Shown here: piece by piece, positions 1 to 5,595 of the stretch
How positions within the stretch are numbered: position 1 is the stretch's first letter
How the letters are laid out: each line of letters opens with the position of its first letter
NCBI GenBank assembly: GCA_026988585.1
Contig: JALSKY010000268.1
Location: 1 to 7,625 of the forward strand
Origin: Deltaproteobacteria bacterium
GTDB lineage: Bacteria; Desulfobacterota; Dissulfuribacteria; Dissulfuribacterales; QOAL01
Direction of reading: 5' to 3'
DNA length: 7,625 nt
Translations under genes and position numbers: made by a program
Notes under the pieces: generated by a model
The model's database searches: none
What the model was told of the DNA's origin: nothing
Seen by the model: the letters and a program-made list of their open reading frames with translations, nothing else

Positions 1-740
1 CAGTTACCAGCCTGATTTTCAATGCAGTAGAGGCCCTGCCAAATGGCGGTCTTATCAAGATAAAGACCTTTTCTCAGAAGGATAAGGTAATAATGGAGTT
101 CTCCGACAATGGTATCGGAATGAAAAAGGAGGTGTTGGAGAAGATTTTCGATCCCTATTTCACCACCAAGGCACCTCTTGGCTCAGGGCTGGGACTGAGC
201 AGTCTCTATGGAACCATCACGCATGCCGGCGGTGAGATCGCAGTGAAAAGCAAAGAGGGGGAAGGCACAACCTTTTCCATCTCTCTTCCTGCTGTAACAT
301 CTGCTTCAACAAGCAAAAAGGAGGAGAAAGGCCTCCAGAAGACCAAGGGAGAACAGGATGAGAAACCCAGGATATTGGTGATAGACGATGAACAACAGAT
401 CGCAGAACTCCTGGTAATCATGCTCCAGGACATGGGCTTTCACGTAACTGCATCTACTGATAGCAAGGAGGCAATAGAGCTCATCAAAAAATCAAAGGAG
501 CAGGGAGGTTACGATCTTATACTGACGGATCTCAGTATGCCTGATATATCAGGACTGGAAATCGGCAAACTGGTCCGCACCCTTCTGCCAGAGACCCCCG
601 TGTTGCTTCTCACAGGATGGAGCAATGATCTGAAATCCAAAGAGATAAAGGATGCCGGTATTTCAGCTATCATCAACAAACCGTTCAAAATAGACAGCCT
701 GCTCTCCACCATCAGTCAAGTTATTGACAACCCTGCCTGA
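1..740 (+). CDS. Hybrid sensor histidine kinase, C-terminal part (HATPase_c + receiver), 5' truncated by window edge
   Basis: This is the 3' end of a two-component hybrid kinase. The reading frame is open from base 3, so the real start lies left of the window and the ATG at 93 is internal. The ATP-binding catalytic domain shows the N box NAVEALPNGG (bases 21-50), the G1 box DNGIGM (105-122), an F box around DPYFTT and the G2 box GSGLGLS (180-200). A charged linker leads to a receiver domain with the acidic pair in VIDDE (about 378-392), the phospho-acceptor Asp in LTDLSMP (codon 528-530), the Thr of LLLTG and the Lys of NKPF. The domain order implies intramolecular phosphorelay from the unseen kinase His to this Asp, or phosphatase control of it. 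There is no output domain after the receiver. The sensory region and the signal are not visible, and nothing in the sequence ties it to the oxygen-defence genes beyond proximity. Confidence 0.93.
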   Translation, partial: VTSLIFNAVEALPNGGLIKIKTFSQKDKVIMEFSDNGIGMKKEVLEKIFDPYFTTKAPLGSGLGLSSLYGTITHAGGEIAVKSKEGEGTTFSISLPAVTSASTSKKEEKGLQKTKGEQDEKPRILVIDDEQQIAELLVIMLQDMGFHVTASTDSKEAIELIKKSKEQGGYDLILTDLSMPDISGLEIGKLVRTLLPETPVLLLTGWSNDLKSKEIKDAGISAIINKPFKIDSLLSTISQVIDNPA

Positions 741-816
741 AAAAACCTTTAATTTCTCTCTGCTAAGCAAAACAAGAGATACAAAATTATGGGGAATGCT
801 ATCCGGTCCCATCCCC

Positions 817-844
817 TGGACATACTATGGAGTTGTTGTATTAT
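817..844 (+). promoter_or_regulatory. Candidate sigma70-type promoter for cmk
   Basis: TGGACA (817-822) and TATTAT (839-844) are separated by 16 bases, and each hexamer matches the sigma70 consensus at five of six positions. It sits about 45 bases before the cmk start, in the 150-base gap after the kinase gene. The rest of the gap (741-890) shows no credible gene and only a weak TCTCT/AGAGA pairing after the kinase stop, so no strong terminator. This is prediction from hexamers only. Confidence 0.4.
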
Positions 845-890
845 GGTGTTCCGTTTTCACCATTCTCCCCTGACAAAGGTTTGAAAAGAG

Positions 891-1556
891 ATGATTATCA
901 CAATTGATGGCCCATCAGGCGCAGGAAAAAGTTCTATAAGTACCGTTCTAAGTCAACGTCTGGGATTTGAATATCTTGATACTGGTGCCATGTACAGGGC
1001 ATCTGCCCTCCATATGAAACAGAAGGGGATCTCCCTTTCTGACAGGTCTTCAGTTGCTGAAGAGATGAACCGGATAGAAATCGGCTTTGATGATGGAAGA
1101 GTCTTCCTGAATGGAGTTGATGTCTCAGAAGAGATCCGCACCCCGGAGATGGATATGGCAGCCTCTGAAATCTCCAAAATCCCGGATGTTCGGAAGCATA
1201 TGACCAGAATGCAGCGCAAAATTGCCCAGGAACAGACCGCAATGAACCGCGGGTTGATTGCTGAAGGCAGAGACATGGGCACAGTAGTCTTTCCAGATGC
1301 CCATCTGAAGATATTCCTTGACGCATCCCCGGAAGAACGTGCAAAAAGGAGATATAGACAGCTTTCAGAAAAAGGGCTTAAAATTACATTTGAAACTATA
1401 TTGCAACAAATTAAGAAACGTGATAAAAATGATAAAGATAGAGATATTGCTCCTCTCAAACCTGCCTCTGATGCAGTTATTATTGATTCTTCAGAGATGA
1501 ATATTGAGCAGGTAACCAGCATGATAATTGATCTGATTAACAATACCACGAAATAG
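891..1556 (+). CDS. cmk: (d)CMP kinase (cytidylate kinase)
   Basis: It phosphorylates CMP and dCMP with ATP to the diphosphates, a cytoplasmic step in pyrimidine nucleotide salvage and supply. The 221-residue product is full length for the bacterial family. It begins with the P-loop GPSGAGKS (residues 7-14), followed by LDTGAMYR (30-37), the GRDMGTVVFPDA substrate-binding stretch (127-138) and the LID-type tail RDKNDKDRD...APLKPASDA (178-196) that is diagnostic for Cmk. The ATG at 891 puts the P-loop at the usual distance from the N-terminus. Its ribosome-binding site is modest (AAAGGT, about 10 bases upstream). The marR gene follows within 4-19 bases, which suggests one transcript. Nothing is unusual in the key residues. 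A long open frame opposite this gene is a shadow. Confidence 0.97.
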   Translation: MIITIDGPSGAGKSSISTVLSQRLGFEYLDTGAMYRASALHMKQKGISLSDRSSVAEEMNRIEIGFDDGRVFLNGVDVSEEIRTPEMDMAASEISKIPDVRKHMTRMQRKIAQEQTAMNRGLIAEGRDMGTVVFPDAHLKIFLDASPEERAKRRYRQLSEKGLKITFETILQQIKKRDKNDKDRDIAPLKPASDAVIIDSSEMNIEQVTSMIIDLINNTTK

Positions 1557-1562
1557 AAGAAT

Positions 1563-1568
1563 GGGGGA
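1563..1568 (+). promoter_or_regulatory. Ribosome binding site favouring the internal marR start
   Basis: GGGGGA lies 7 bases before the ATG at 1576. The alternative in-frame ATG at 1561 would overlap this purine run and has only TAGAAGA directly against it. The downstream start is therefore preferred, and conserved MarR sequence begins later in any case. Confidence 0.45.
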
Positions 1569-1575
1569 TATCCGG

Positions 1576-2070
1576 ATGGTGGCCAACTCACAGATAGAAT
1601 TCAATCCGCTCATCAAAAAAAATGATGTCGAGTTCACGATTGATAACTGTCTCGGTTTTATATGTAACCGGCTTGTAAAGTGTTTTATGAGGCTGTTGGA
1701 CAGAGAGTTAAACAGCCTCAATCTCACTGGTGCCCAATTCTGCGTTCTGGCAAAACTGATGGAAGAGGAAGGGTTGACCCAGACCCTGCTTGCCCAGAAG
1801 CTCTACATAGAAAGCCCCACATTAGTCAGGACATTGGACCGGCTTGAAGAACTTGGATATATAGAAAGGCGCAGAGTACCAGAGGACAGGAGGGCGTTTC
1901 ACATCTTTCTCACTGAGAAGGGAAAGAACCTTGTAAACAGTATCAAGGAGATCGGAGCAAAGGTTCATTCCATCTCTATCCAGGGAATGACTCAGGATGA
2001 GGTGGAAGACCTAAAAAAGCATATGTACCGCCTGTGGGAAAACATGGAACGTGCCATAGAGCACAGTTAG
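1576..2070 (+). CDS. MarR-family winged-helix transcriptional regulator with cysteine-rich first helix
   Basis: This is a dimeric DNA-binding regulator of about 164 residues, a typical MarR length. Helix 1 (about 20-45) is followed by the winged helix-turn-helix: the LTGAQFCVLAKL helix, LTQTLLAQKLYI, recognition helix SPTLVRTLDRLEELG (about 80-94), and the wing with RRVPEDRRAFHIFLTEKG (about 98-115). A C-terminal dimerisation helix ends the protein. The start at 1576 is chosen for its ribosome-binding site; an ATG at 1561 would add five residues. Four cysteines are present: C25, C30 and C36 in helix 1, and C56. In OhrR-type members a helix-1 cysteine senses peroxide, but here C25 and C30 flank that position rather than occupy it exactly. 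The gene probably shares a transcript with cmk and is convergent with the oxygen-defence cluster. Its target is unknown. Confidence 0.9.
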   Translation: MVANSQIEFNPLIKKNDVEFTIDNCLGFICNRLVKCFMRLLDRELNSLNLTGAQFCVLAKLMEEEGLTQTLLAQKLYIESPTLVRTLDRLEELGYIERRRVPEDRRAFHIFLTEKGKNLVNSIKEIGAKVHSISIQGMTQDEVEDLKKHMYRLWENMERAIEHS

Positions 2071-2092
2071 GGACAACCAAAAAAACTGTTAG

Positions 2093-2818
2093 TCAAGAAC
2101 CAGAGATAGAATTGAGGGACTTCAGGGCCATATTTATTGCATCCTGTAATGAAAACCTTTTCAGGCTGCCATTCAGGTACACTGTGAAAACAGCTTCTTC
2201 ATCAATCTCTATCTCCTGTAATATCCTTCTTGCATTGAGAGAACTGCTAAAACCCAAGGCAAGTATTGCCAACCCCTTGGATTCCGGATCCTGATCAGAG
2301 AGATACTCTATCAGCCACTTTTCAGCTTCTATTTTTCTCATCAGGTCTGGCCATGCCTGTGCAAGACGCATCAGCCCCCAAAGGGCCCCGCGCCTCAGAG
2401 GAAGATATTCAAGATAGTTGCCATCCTCTCTGATGTATGAGAGAAGAATCCTGCTGTATTCATCTGCAAGTTGTTGACAGTTTGCCAGGGCCTCTCCCAT
2501 GGCCTCAGGCGCTCCCCAGCCGATCCCCCCTGATTCATCGTTCAACGTCCACATCAGCCTTCTCATCACCACCCTGGCACGCTCCATATCGCTTTTGGCC
2601 AACAGGGCAACTGCCCTGCCAAAGGCAGAGATAGCATACCATCGTTCCAGGGAATCCTGATTATAAAAGGCCTTCATCAGGCAGTTAATGGCCTGAAGCG
2701 GAGGGATCTGATCCAGGAGAGAGAAGACAGATGGGAGATCATGGGTTTCAAGCCTGCCCATGATCTCCGCACAAAGCATCCTTCTGCTGTATCTTTTATC
2801 TTTTCCGCTGCTCTTCAC
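2093..2818 (-). CDS. DVU0298-family helical (HEAT-like) repeat protein, function unknown
   Basis: This 241-residue all-helical protein resembles the DVU0298 family of sulfate-reducing bacteria. I recognise this chiefly from the hallmark stretch RRLMWTLNDESGGIGWGAPE (86-105), followed by AMGE, SYIREDGNYLE (127-137) and LRRGALWGLMRLAQ. The repeated helical pairs resemble HEAT repeats, so a scaffold or protein-binding role is plausible, but no biochemical role is known to me. There is no signal peptide or membrane segment. The frame opens with GTG at 2818 just after an in-frame stop. The ATG at codon 20 (MGRLETHD) is a possible alternative because GGAG lies just before it, so the exact start is uncertain. 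It is the last gene of the minus-strand cluster and ends 22 bases from the convergent marR stop, with no terminator hairpin visible. The 129 bases upstream (2819-2947) contain no gene. Confidence 0.85.
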   Translation of the reverse strand: MKSSGKDKRYSRRMLCAEIMGRLETHDLPSVFSLLDQIPPLQAINCLMKAFYNQDSLERWYAISAFGRAVALLAKSDMERARVVMRRLMWTLNDESGGIGWGAPEAMGEALANCQQLADEYSRILLSYIREDGNYLEYLPLRRGALWGLMRLAQAWPDLMRKIEAEKWLIEYLSDQDPESKGLAILALGFSSSLNARRILQEIEIDEEAVFTVYLNGSLKRFSLQDAINMALKSLNSISGS

Positions 2819-2947
2819 ATCTTAACCTAAGCTGCTACAAGGCAGGACCCTTGATCCGGGACTTTTCAAATTTTGCTGGGGCAGATTAACTTCTGCGCCA
2901 TTCAAGAATAACTTTCTCTAATTTGCAAACCGGATAAACCGGGATCA

Positions 2948-3277
2948 TCAATCAACCGGTTCCATATCCTTGCCGCAGCACAACGGAACAGGCTCACCAG
3001 CCTTACAATCCATATATTTGTTACAGATGGTACAGATATAAGTACAATCTGTTTCCACCTTTTTCTCAGAAGAGCCCTGTGGAACCCCTCCCTGGACACC
3101 TTCTATATGGAACCTGGCCACCTTGTCAAAACCAGGCACAAAGTTGCCCATAGGGACTATCTTCTTGTTATCCCCATAACAATCTACCACTATCCTCCAG
3201 AGGAGTTCCAGTTCAGAGCTCTCCTGTTTGTTTTCAGGCTCGAACTCGATTACATTTCTGTCCACTCTGATACGCAT
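2948..3277 (-). CDS. Small protein with C-terminal desulforedoxin-like Fe(Cys)4 knuckle and unknown N-terminal domain
   Basis: The protein has 109 residues. The C-terminal third (about 78-109) carries C82-x2-C85, then 14 residues, then the adjacent pair C100-C101 followed by GKDM. This is the CxxC...CCGxxM pattern of desulforedoxin and of the N-terminal domain of desulfoferrodoxin (C10, C13, C29, C30 in this window's own dfx). It therefore probably binds one iron, or zinc, through four cysteines. The first 75 residues (MRIRVDRNVIEFEP..., with ELELLWRIVVDCYGD and NFVPGFDKVARFHIEG) match no family I can name. C33, C78 and C91 are additional cysteines. There is no export signal. The start has AAGGA about 8-9 bases upstream. 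It follows the oxygen reductase gene by 53 bases on the same strand, so an electron-transfer or accessory role for that enzyme is an inference. Confidence 0.85.
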   Translation of the reverse strand: MRIRVDRNVIEFEPENKQESSELELLWRIVVDCYGDNKKIVPMGNFVPGFDKVARFHIEGVQGGVPQGSSEKKVETDCTYICTICNKYMDCKAGEPVPLCCGKDMEPVD

Positions 3278-3330
3278 ATCTCGCTTCCTTCAATCTTGCT
3301 TTCATTGCCATAAATATGGACAACTGTTTT

Positions 3331-4527
3331 TTAATCAAGGGCCTCTTTGACCTTGCGCGCCATGAGCTTGCCCAACTCCACACACTCCCTCAGGGAGGAG
3401 TGATCAGGCACATATTTGATCTTGAGTCCGTCATGGATGAGATCAAACTTCATCTCCTCCATTGTCTTGTTCAAGAGACCAACAGATTCGCCGCTCCAGC
3501 CATAGGAACCAAAGGCGGCCCCGAACTTGTTTGTAGGCCTGAGCCCCCGCATATACATGAGGAAACCGGCCATTCTGGGCAGCAATCCATTGTTCAGGGT
3601 AGGACACCCCAATATAACCCCCTTGGAATCCAAGACCTCTGTGACCACATCACTCCTGTGATTGACTGCCAGATCCAGGATCTGGACACTTACGCCCTCA
3701 GACTCCACACCATCGGCAACGGCCTTGGCCATCTTCTCGGTACTGTGCCACATAGTATCATAGATCACCAGGACCCTTCTATTACCCCGGTTATGGGACC
3801 AGTCATCATAAAGCTCCAATATCTTGCCCGGATTTTTACGCCAGATAACCCCGTGATCAGGGGCTATCATATCGATCTCTATCCCCATCTCCTGAACCTT
3901 TTCCAGGAGCTTTCTGATGAGAGGTGAATAGAGGGTCAGGATATTGGCATAATATTTCCTGGCTTGATAGAGCAACTCTGCCTCATCCACCTCATCGTCG
4001 AAACGCTCACTGGTGCCGAGATGCTGGCCGAAGGCATCACTGGATATCAGGAGCTTCTCCTCCGGGATATAGGAGAACATGCTGTCCGGCCAGTGGAGCA
4101 TCCTGGTCTCAAGGAACTTGATGGTCCTGTCCCCTATCTTGACCTCCTCGCCATCCTCCACTGGATGATAGGGCCAATCCGGCTTGTGGAAATGGGCCAG
4201 AAGATTCTGATGTCCCATCTTGGAACAGAAGATCTTCTCCGGCTTGACCAGATCCACTATCTCCGGCAGGGCACCGGAATGATCCATCTCAACATGATTC
4301 ACAACGATGTAATCGATCTTTGCCGGATCTATAATGGTGCGAATCCTGTGAATCAGATCAGAAGTCAGGGGCTTCTTCACCGTATCAAACAGGACATTTT
4401 TCTCGCCCAGCATAAGAAAGGCATTGTACGTAGTGCCTTCATAGGTGGAGTATCCGTGAAAATCACGAACAGTCCAATCAACGGCTCCAACCCAGTAGAT
4501 ATCCTTCTTGATCTCATAAACCTGCAT
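3331..4527 (-). CDS. roo: Flavodiiron protein, rubredoxin:oxygen oxidoreductase (ROO)
   Basis: This cytoplasmic enzyme reduces O2 to water (some members reduce NO) with electrons from rubredoxin. At 398 residues it has the basic two-domain length. The metallo-beta-lactamase-like domain has all diiron ligands: H78, E80, D82 and H83 in NHVEMDHSG, H145 in MLHWPDSM, D164 in SSDAFG and H225 in APDHGVIW. The flavodoxin domain starts near residue 251 with VLVIYDTMWHST (FMN phosphate loop), followed by GCPTLNNG and FGSYGWSGE. No fused rubredoxin or flavin reductase is present, so electrons must come from separate carriers, and two rubredoxin genes lie upstream. The start at 4527 has AAGGA about 10 bases ahead. 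The superoxide reductase gene ends 28 bases upstream, consistent with cotranscription. H83 and H145 are both present as in the Desulfovibrio enzyme. Oxygen versus NO preference cannot be read from the sequence. Confidence 0.96.
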   Translation of the reverse strand: MQVYEIKKDIYWVGAVDWTVRDFHGYSTYEGTTYNAFLMLGEKNVLFDTVKKPLTSDLIHRIRTIIDPAKIDYIVVNHVEMDHSGALPEIVDLVKPEKIFCSKMGHQNLLAHFHKPDWPYHPVEDGEEVKIGDRTIKFLETRMLHWPDSMFSYIPEEKLLISSDAFGQHLGTSERFDDEVDEAELLYQARKYYANILTLYSPLIRKLLEKVQEMGIEIDMIAPDHGVIWRKNPGKILELYDDWSHNRGNRRVLVIYDTMWHSTEKMAKAVADGVESEGVSVQILDLAVNHRSDVVTEVLDSKGVILGCPTLNNGLLPRMAGFLMYMRGLRPTNKFGAAFGSYGWSGESVGLLNKTMEEMKFDLIHDGLKIKYVPDHSSLRECVELGKLMARKVKEALD

Positions 4528-4555
4528 TTTCTATTTTTCCTTTCCAGAGAGATTA

Positions 4556-5002
4556 CTATGCCTGTTTCCCAAGCATAACGGGGGTAACCCACATATCGTG
4601 CAGATTGCAAAAGCTGGTGGCTATGGCCATTTTGCAACTGCATTTTTCCGGCAGTTCAAAGGTGGAAACAGCCTTTTCATCCTCAGGATAGAAGGTCTTT
4701 GTACCGAGCACCTCTCCGTTATCGCCCACCAGGGTATGACGGACGATATAATGTTTCTCACTCATTCCATGTTTGGTTTCAATGGTAACCTTGTTACCCT
4801 CAACAGTAACCTGGGGAAGATGGCCTGCCTCCTTGCCTGCCCACATCCCGGGATTCTGTTTGGTATAGAGGATCCCTGGCATACCTGCTCCTTGCTTCCC
4901 CATTGGACAGGGCATACAAGCAGACGCGCTCTCCACACCATAAACTGCAACTGCTGCTGTAGCAGCCAAGGTAGCCTTTAAAAAATCTCTTCTATCTGCC
5001 AT
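4556..5002 (-). CDS. Tat-exported one-iron superoxide reductase (neelaredoxin/desulfoferrodoxin family)
   Basis: It is predicted to reduce superoxide to hydrogen peroxide at a mononuclear Fe(His)4Cys site. The 148-residue product begins with a twin-arginine signal (RRDFLKATLAATAAVAVYG, residues 4-22) and a likely cleavage after ASA28, placing the mature domain in the periplasm. Iron ligands are visible: H61 in GHLP, H78 and H84 in KHGMSEKHYI, and C132 and H135 in SFCNLHDMW. The usual EKHVP loop reads KEAGHLP, so the Lys and Glu directly before the first His are replaced by Gly and Ala. The desulforedoxin domain is absent, but extra cysteines C29, C32, C121 and C123 occur. The ATG at 5002 is preferred over GTG 5011 or ATG 5008, because GAGG lies 8 bases before it and overlaps those alternatives. 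It sits just upstream of roo. Family membership is firm; activity with the altered loop is not certain. Confidence 0.92.
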   Translation of the reverse strand: MADRRDFLKATLAATAAVAVYGVESASACMPCPMGKQGAGMPGILYTKQNPGMWAGKEAGHLPQVTVEGNKVTIETKHGMSEKHYIVRHTLVGDNGEVLGTKTFYPEDEKAVSTFELPEKCSCKMAIATSFCNLHDMWVTPVMLGKQA

Positions 5003-5010
5003 TTTCATCA

Positions 5011-5014
5011 CCTC
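5011..5014 (-). promoter_or_regulatory. Ribosome binding site fixing the start of the exported superoxide reductase
   Basis: On the minus strand GAGG (5014-5011) lies 8 bases before the ATG at 5002. In-frame GTG (5011) and ATG (5008) overlap or directly abut it, so they are poor starts. The chosen start gives the compact Tat signal MADRRDFLK. Confidence 0.6.
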
Positions 5015-5019
5015 GTAAA

Positions 5020-5052
5020 TAAGAAAATCATAAAGTTTCCATAGGGAAACCT
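5020..5052 (-). terminator. Hairpin with interrupted T tract between rubredoxin and exported superoxide reductase genes
   Basis: On the minus strand, GTTTCC and GGAAAC pair perfectly around a CTAT loop (5050-5035), extendable to 8 pairs by one G-U and one A-U pair. The 3' side runs into TTTATGATTTTC. The shape is that of a weak intrinsic terminator or an mRNA-processing hairpin, 18 bases after the rubredoxin stop. The stem is short and AT-containing and the T tract is broken, so partial read-through into the superoxide reductase and roo genes is likely. Confidence 0.45.
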
Positions 5053-5070
5053 GGTCCCACTCCTCAAGAC

Positions 5071-5232
5071 CTATTCAGCCTCTTCAAACTGATCCTTTGA
5101 GGCGCCGCAAACAGGACAGACCCAGTTGTCAGGCAGATCCTCAAACTTGGTTCCTGCATCCACACCGCTGGAGGAGTCCCCCACCTGAGGATCATAAATA
5201 TAGCCGCAGATAGTACACCTGTATCTTTTCAT
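5071..5232 (-). CDS. rub: Rubredoxin (canonical, C-x2-C / C-x2-C)
   Basis: This cytoplasmic one-electron carrier has an Fe(Cys)4 centre. Its likely partners are the flavodiiron oxygen reductase and the superoxide reductases encoded around it. The 53-residue protein has the standard rubredoxin length and reads MKRYRCTICGYIYDP at the N-terminus. The iron ligands are C6, C9, C39 and C42 (CTICGY and CPVCGA), with the conserved aromatic and acidic core GTKFEDLPDNWVCPVC and an acidic tail. Two starts are possible, at 5238 and 5232. AAGGAG ends one base before the first but 7 bases before the second, so 5232 is chosen, and it gives the usual MK-x-Y start. It lies 73 bases after the second rubredoxin gene. 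Nothing in it looks degenerate. Confidence 0.96.
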   Translation of the reverse strand: MKRYRCTICGYIYDPQVGDSSSGVDAGTKFEDLPDNWVCPVCGASKDQFEEAE

Positions 5233-5239
5233 TTCCATT

Positions 5240-5246
5240 CTCCTTT
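5240..5246 (-). promoter_or_regulatory. Ribosome binding site deciding the rubredoxin start
   Basis: AAAGGAG on the minus strand ends 7 bases before the ATG at 5232 and only one base before the ATG at 5238. The spacing supports the shorter, family-typical start. Confidence 0.65.
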
Positions 5247-5265
5247 GTTTTTACTGTTTGTTGAC

Positions 5266-5273
5266 TAATGAAC
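5266..5273 (-). repeat. Copy 1 of a shared 8-base leader motif (GTTCATTA) upstream of the rubredoxin gene
   Basis: GTTCATTA (minus strand) lies 34 bases before the rubredoxin start at 5232. The same 8-mer lies 35 bases before the other rubredoxin start. The gap here (5233-5305) is otherwise AT-rich, with no gene and no clear sigma70 pair. It may be a regulatory site or a relic of leader duplication; chance is not excluded. Confidence 0.3.
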
Positions 5274-5305
5274 TGGTTAATAATCCATTTATGACATATT
5301 TTTGA

Positions 5306-5533
5306 TTACGCCTTGGCCTGAGCCTCTGCATTCTCCTCAGCTACTGAGCCGGGACCGGCCAAAGGCTTGAACATATCCTTGGAGGCACCGCACACTGGGC
5401 AACGCCAGTCATCAGGGAGATCTTCAAACTTGGTGCCCTTTGGAATCTTACCCTTTCTGTCGCCCTTGTCAGGATCATAGATATAGCCGCAATTAACTGT
5501 CTGACACTGATACATCTCTTCCGGTCTTGCCAT
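5306..5533 (-). CDS. Rubredoxin with C-x4-C N-terminal knuckle and C-terminal tail (Rd-2 type)
   Basis: This is a 75-residue iron electron carrier. The first cysteine pair is spaced C10-QTVN-C15 instead of the usual two residues, followed by GYIYDP. The second pair is C45-PV-C48, with the conserved KGTKFEDLPDDWRCPVC core. A four-residue spacing of this kind is known from rubredoxin-2 of Desulfovibrio desulfuricans, so the iron site is expected to be functional. After the rubredoxin fold (about residue 58) comes a flexible tail rich in Ala, Glu and Gln (SVAEENAEAQAKA), which looks disordered. The start has a strong AGGAGG 6 bases upstream. It lies 62 bases after ferritin and before the canonical rubredoxin. 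The two rubredoxins share the core GTKFEDLPD.W.CPVCGASKD and are probably old paralogues. Which partner each serves is unknown. Confidence 0.95.
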   Translation of the reverse strand: MARPEEMYQCQTVNCGYIYDPDKGDRKGKIPKGTKFEDLPDDWRCPVCGASKDMFKPLAGPGSVAEENAEAQAKA

Positions 5534-5567
5534 GATATGCCTCCTTTTTCCTAAATACTCAGGTAGT

Positions 5568-5575
5568 TAATGAAC
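5568..5575 (-). repeat. Copy 2 of the shared 8-base leader motif (GTTCATTA) upstream of the C-x4-C rubredoxin gene
   Basis: This is the same 8-mer as at 5266-5273, 35 bases before the start at 5533, in the 62-base gap after ferritin. Flanking bases differ between the two copies. Confidence 0.3.
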
Positions 5576-5595
5576 GATTCGGCAACAACTGGACA

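Noticed and set aside
789..884. Short plus-strand frame of 31 codons in the gap before cmk
   Set aside because: It overlaps the predicted promoter, has no ribosome-binding site and an unremarkable product.
953..1591. 212-codon open frame on the minus strand opposite cmk
   Set aside because: It lies fully against a textbook cytidylate kinase with all motifs intact; the translation has no recognisable domain and is a shadow of codon usage.
2071..2092. Possible bidirectional terminator between the convergent marR and DVU0298-family genes
   Set aside because: An A run is present, but no stable hairpin can be drawn in the 22-base gap.
2881..2896. GCAGA...TCTGC inverted repeat in the leader of the DVU0298-family gene
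   Set aside because: A five-base stem with a six-base loop and no T tract; too weak to call an operator or terminator.
3309..3320. CCATA-AA-TATGG inverted repeat between roo and the desulforedoxin-like gene
   Set aside because: Five-base arms in a 53-base gap are expected by chance, and no T tract or promoter elements accompany it.
3316..4578. Two ~200-codon plus-strand frames (3316-3927 and 3964-4578) opposite roo
   Set aside because: Both are antisense to an intact flavodiiron gene and show no family motifs or good ribosome-binding sites.
5261..5280. Imperfect dyad TTGACTAATGAACTGGTTAA as a MarR operator
   Set aside because: Only 12 of 20 positions are symmetric and no known operator consensus matches; kept only as a note to the shared 8-mer.
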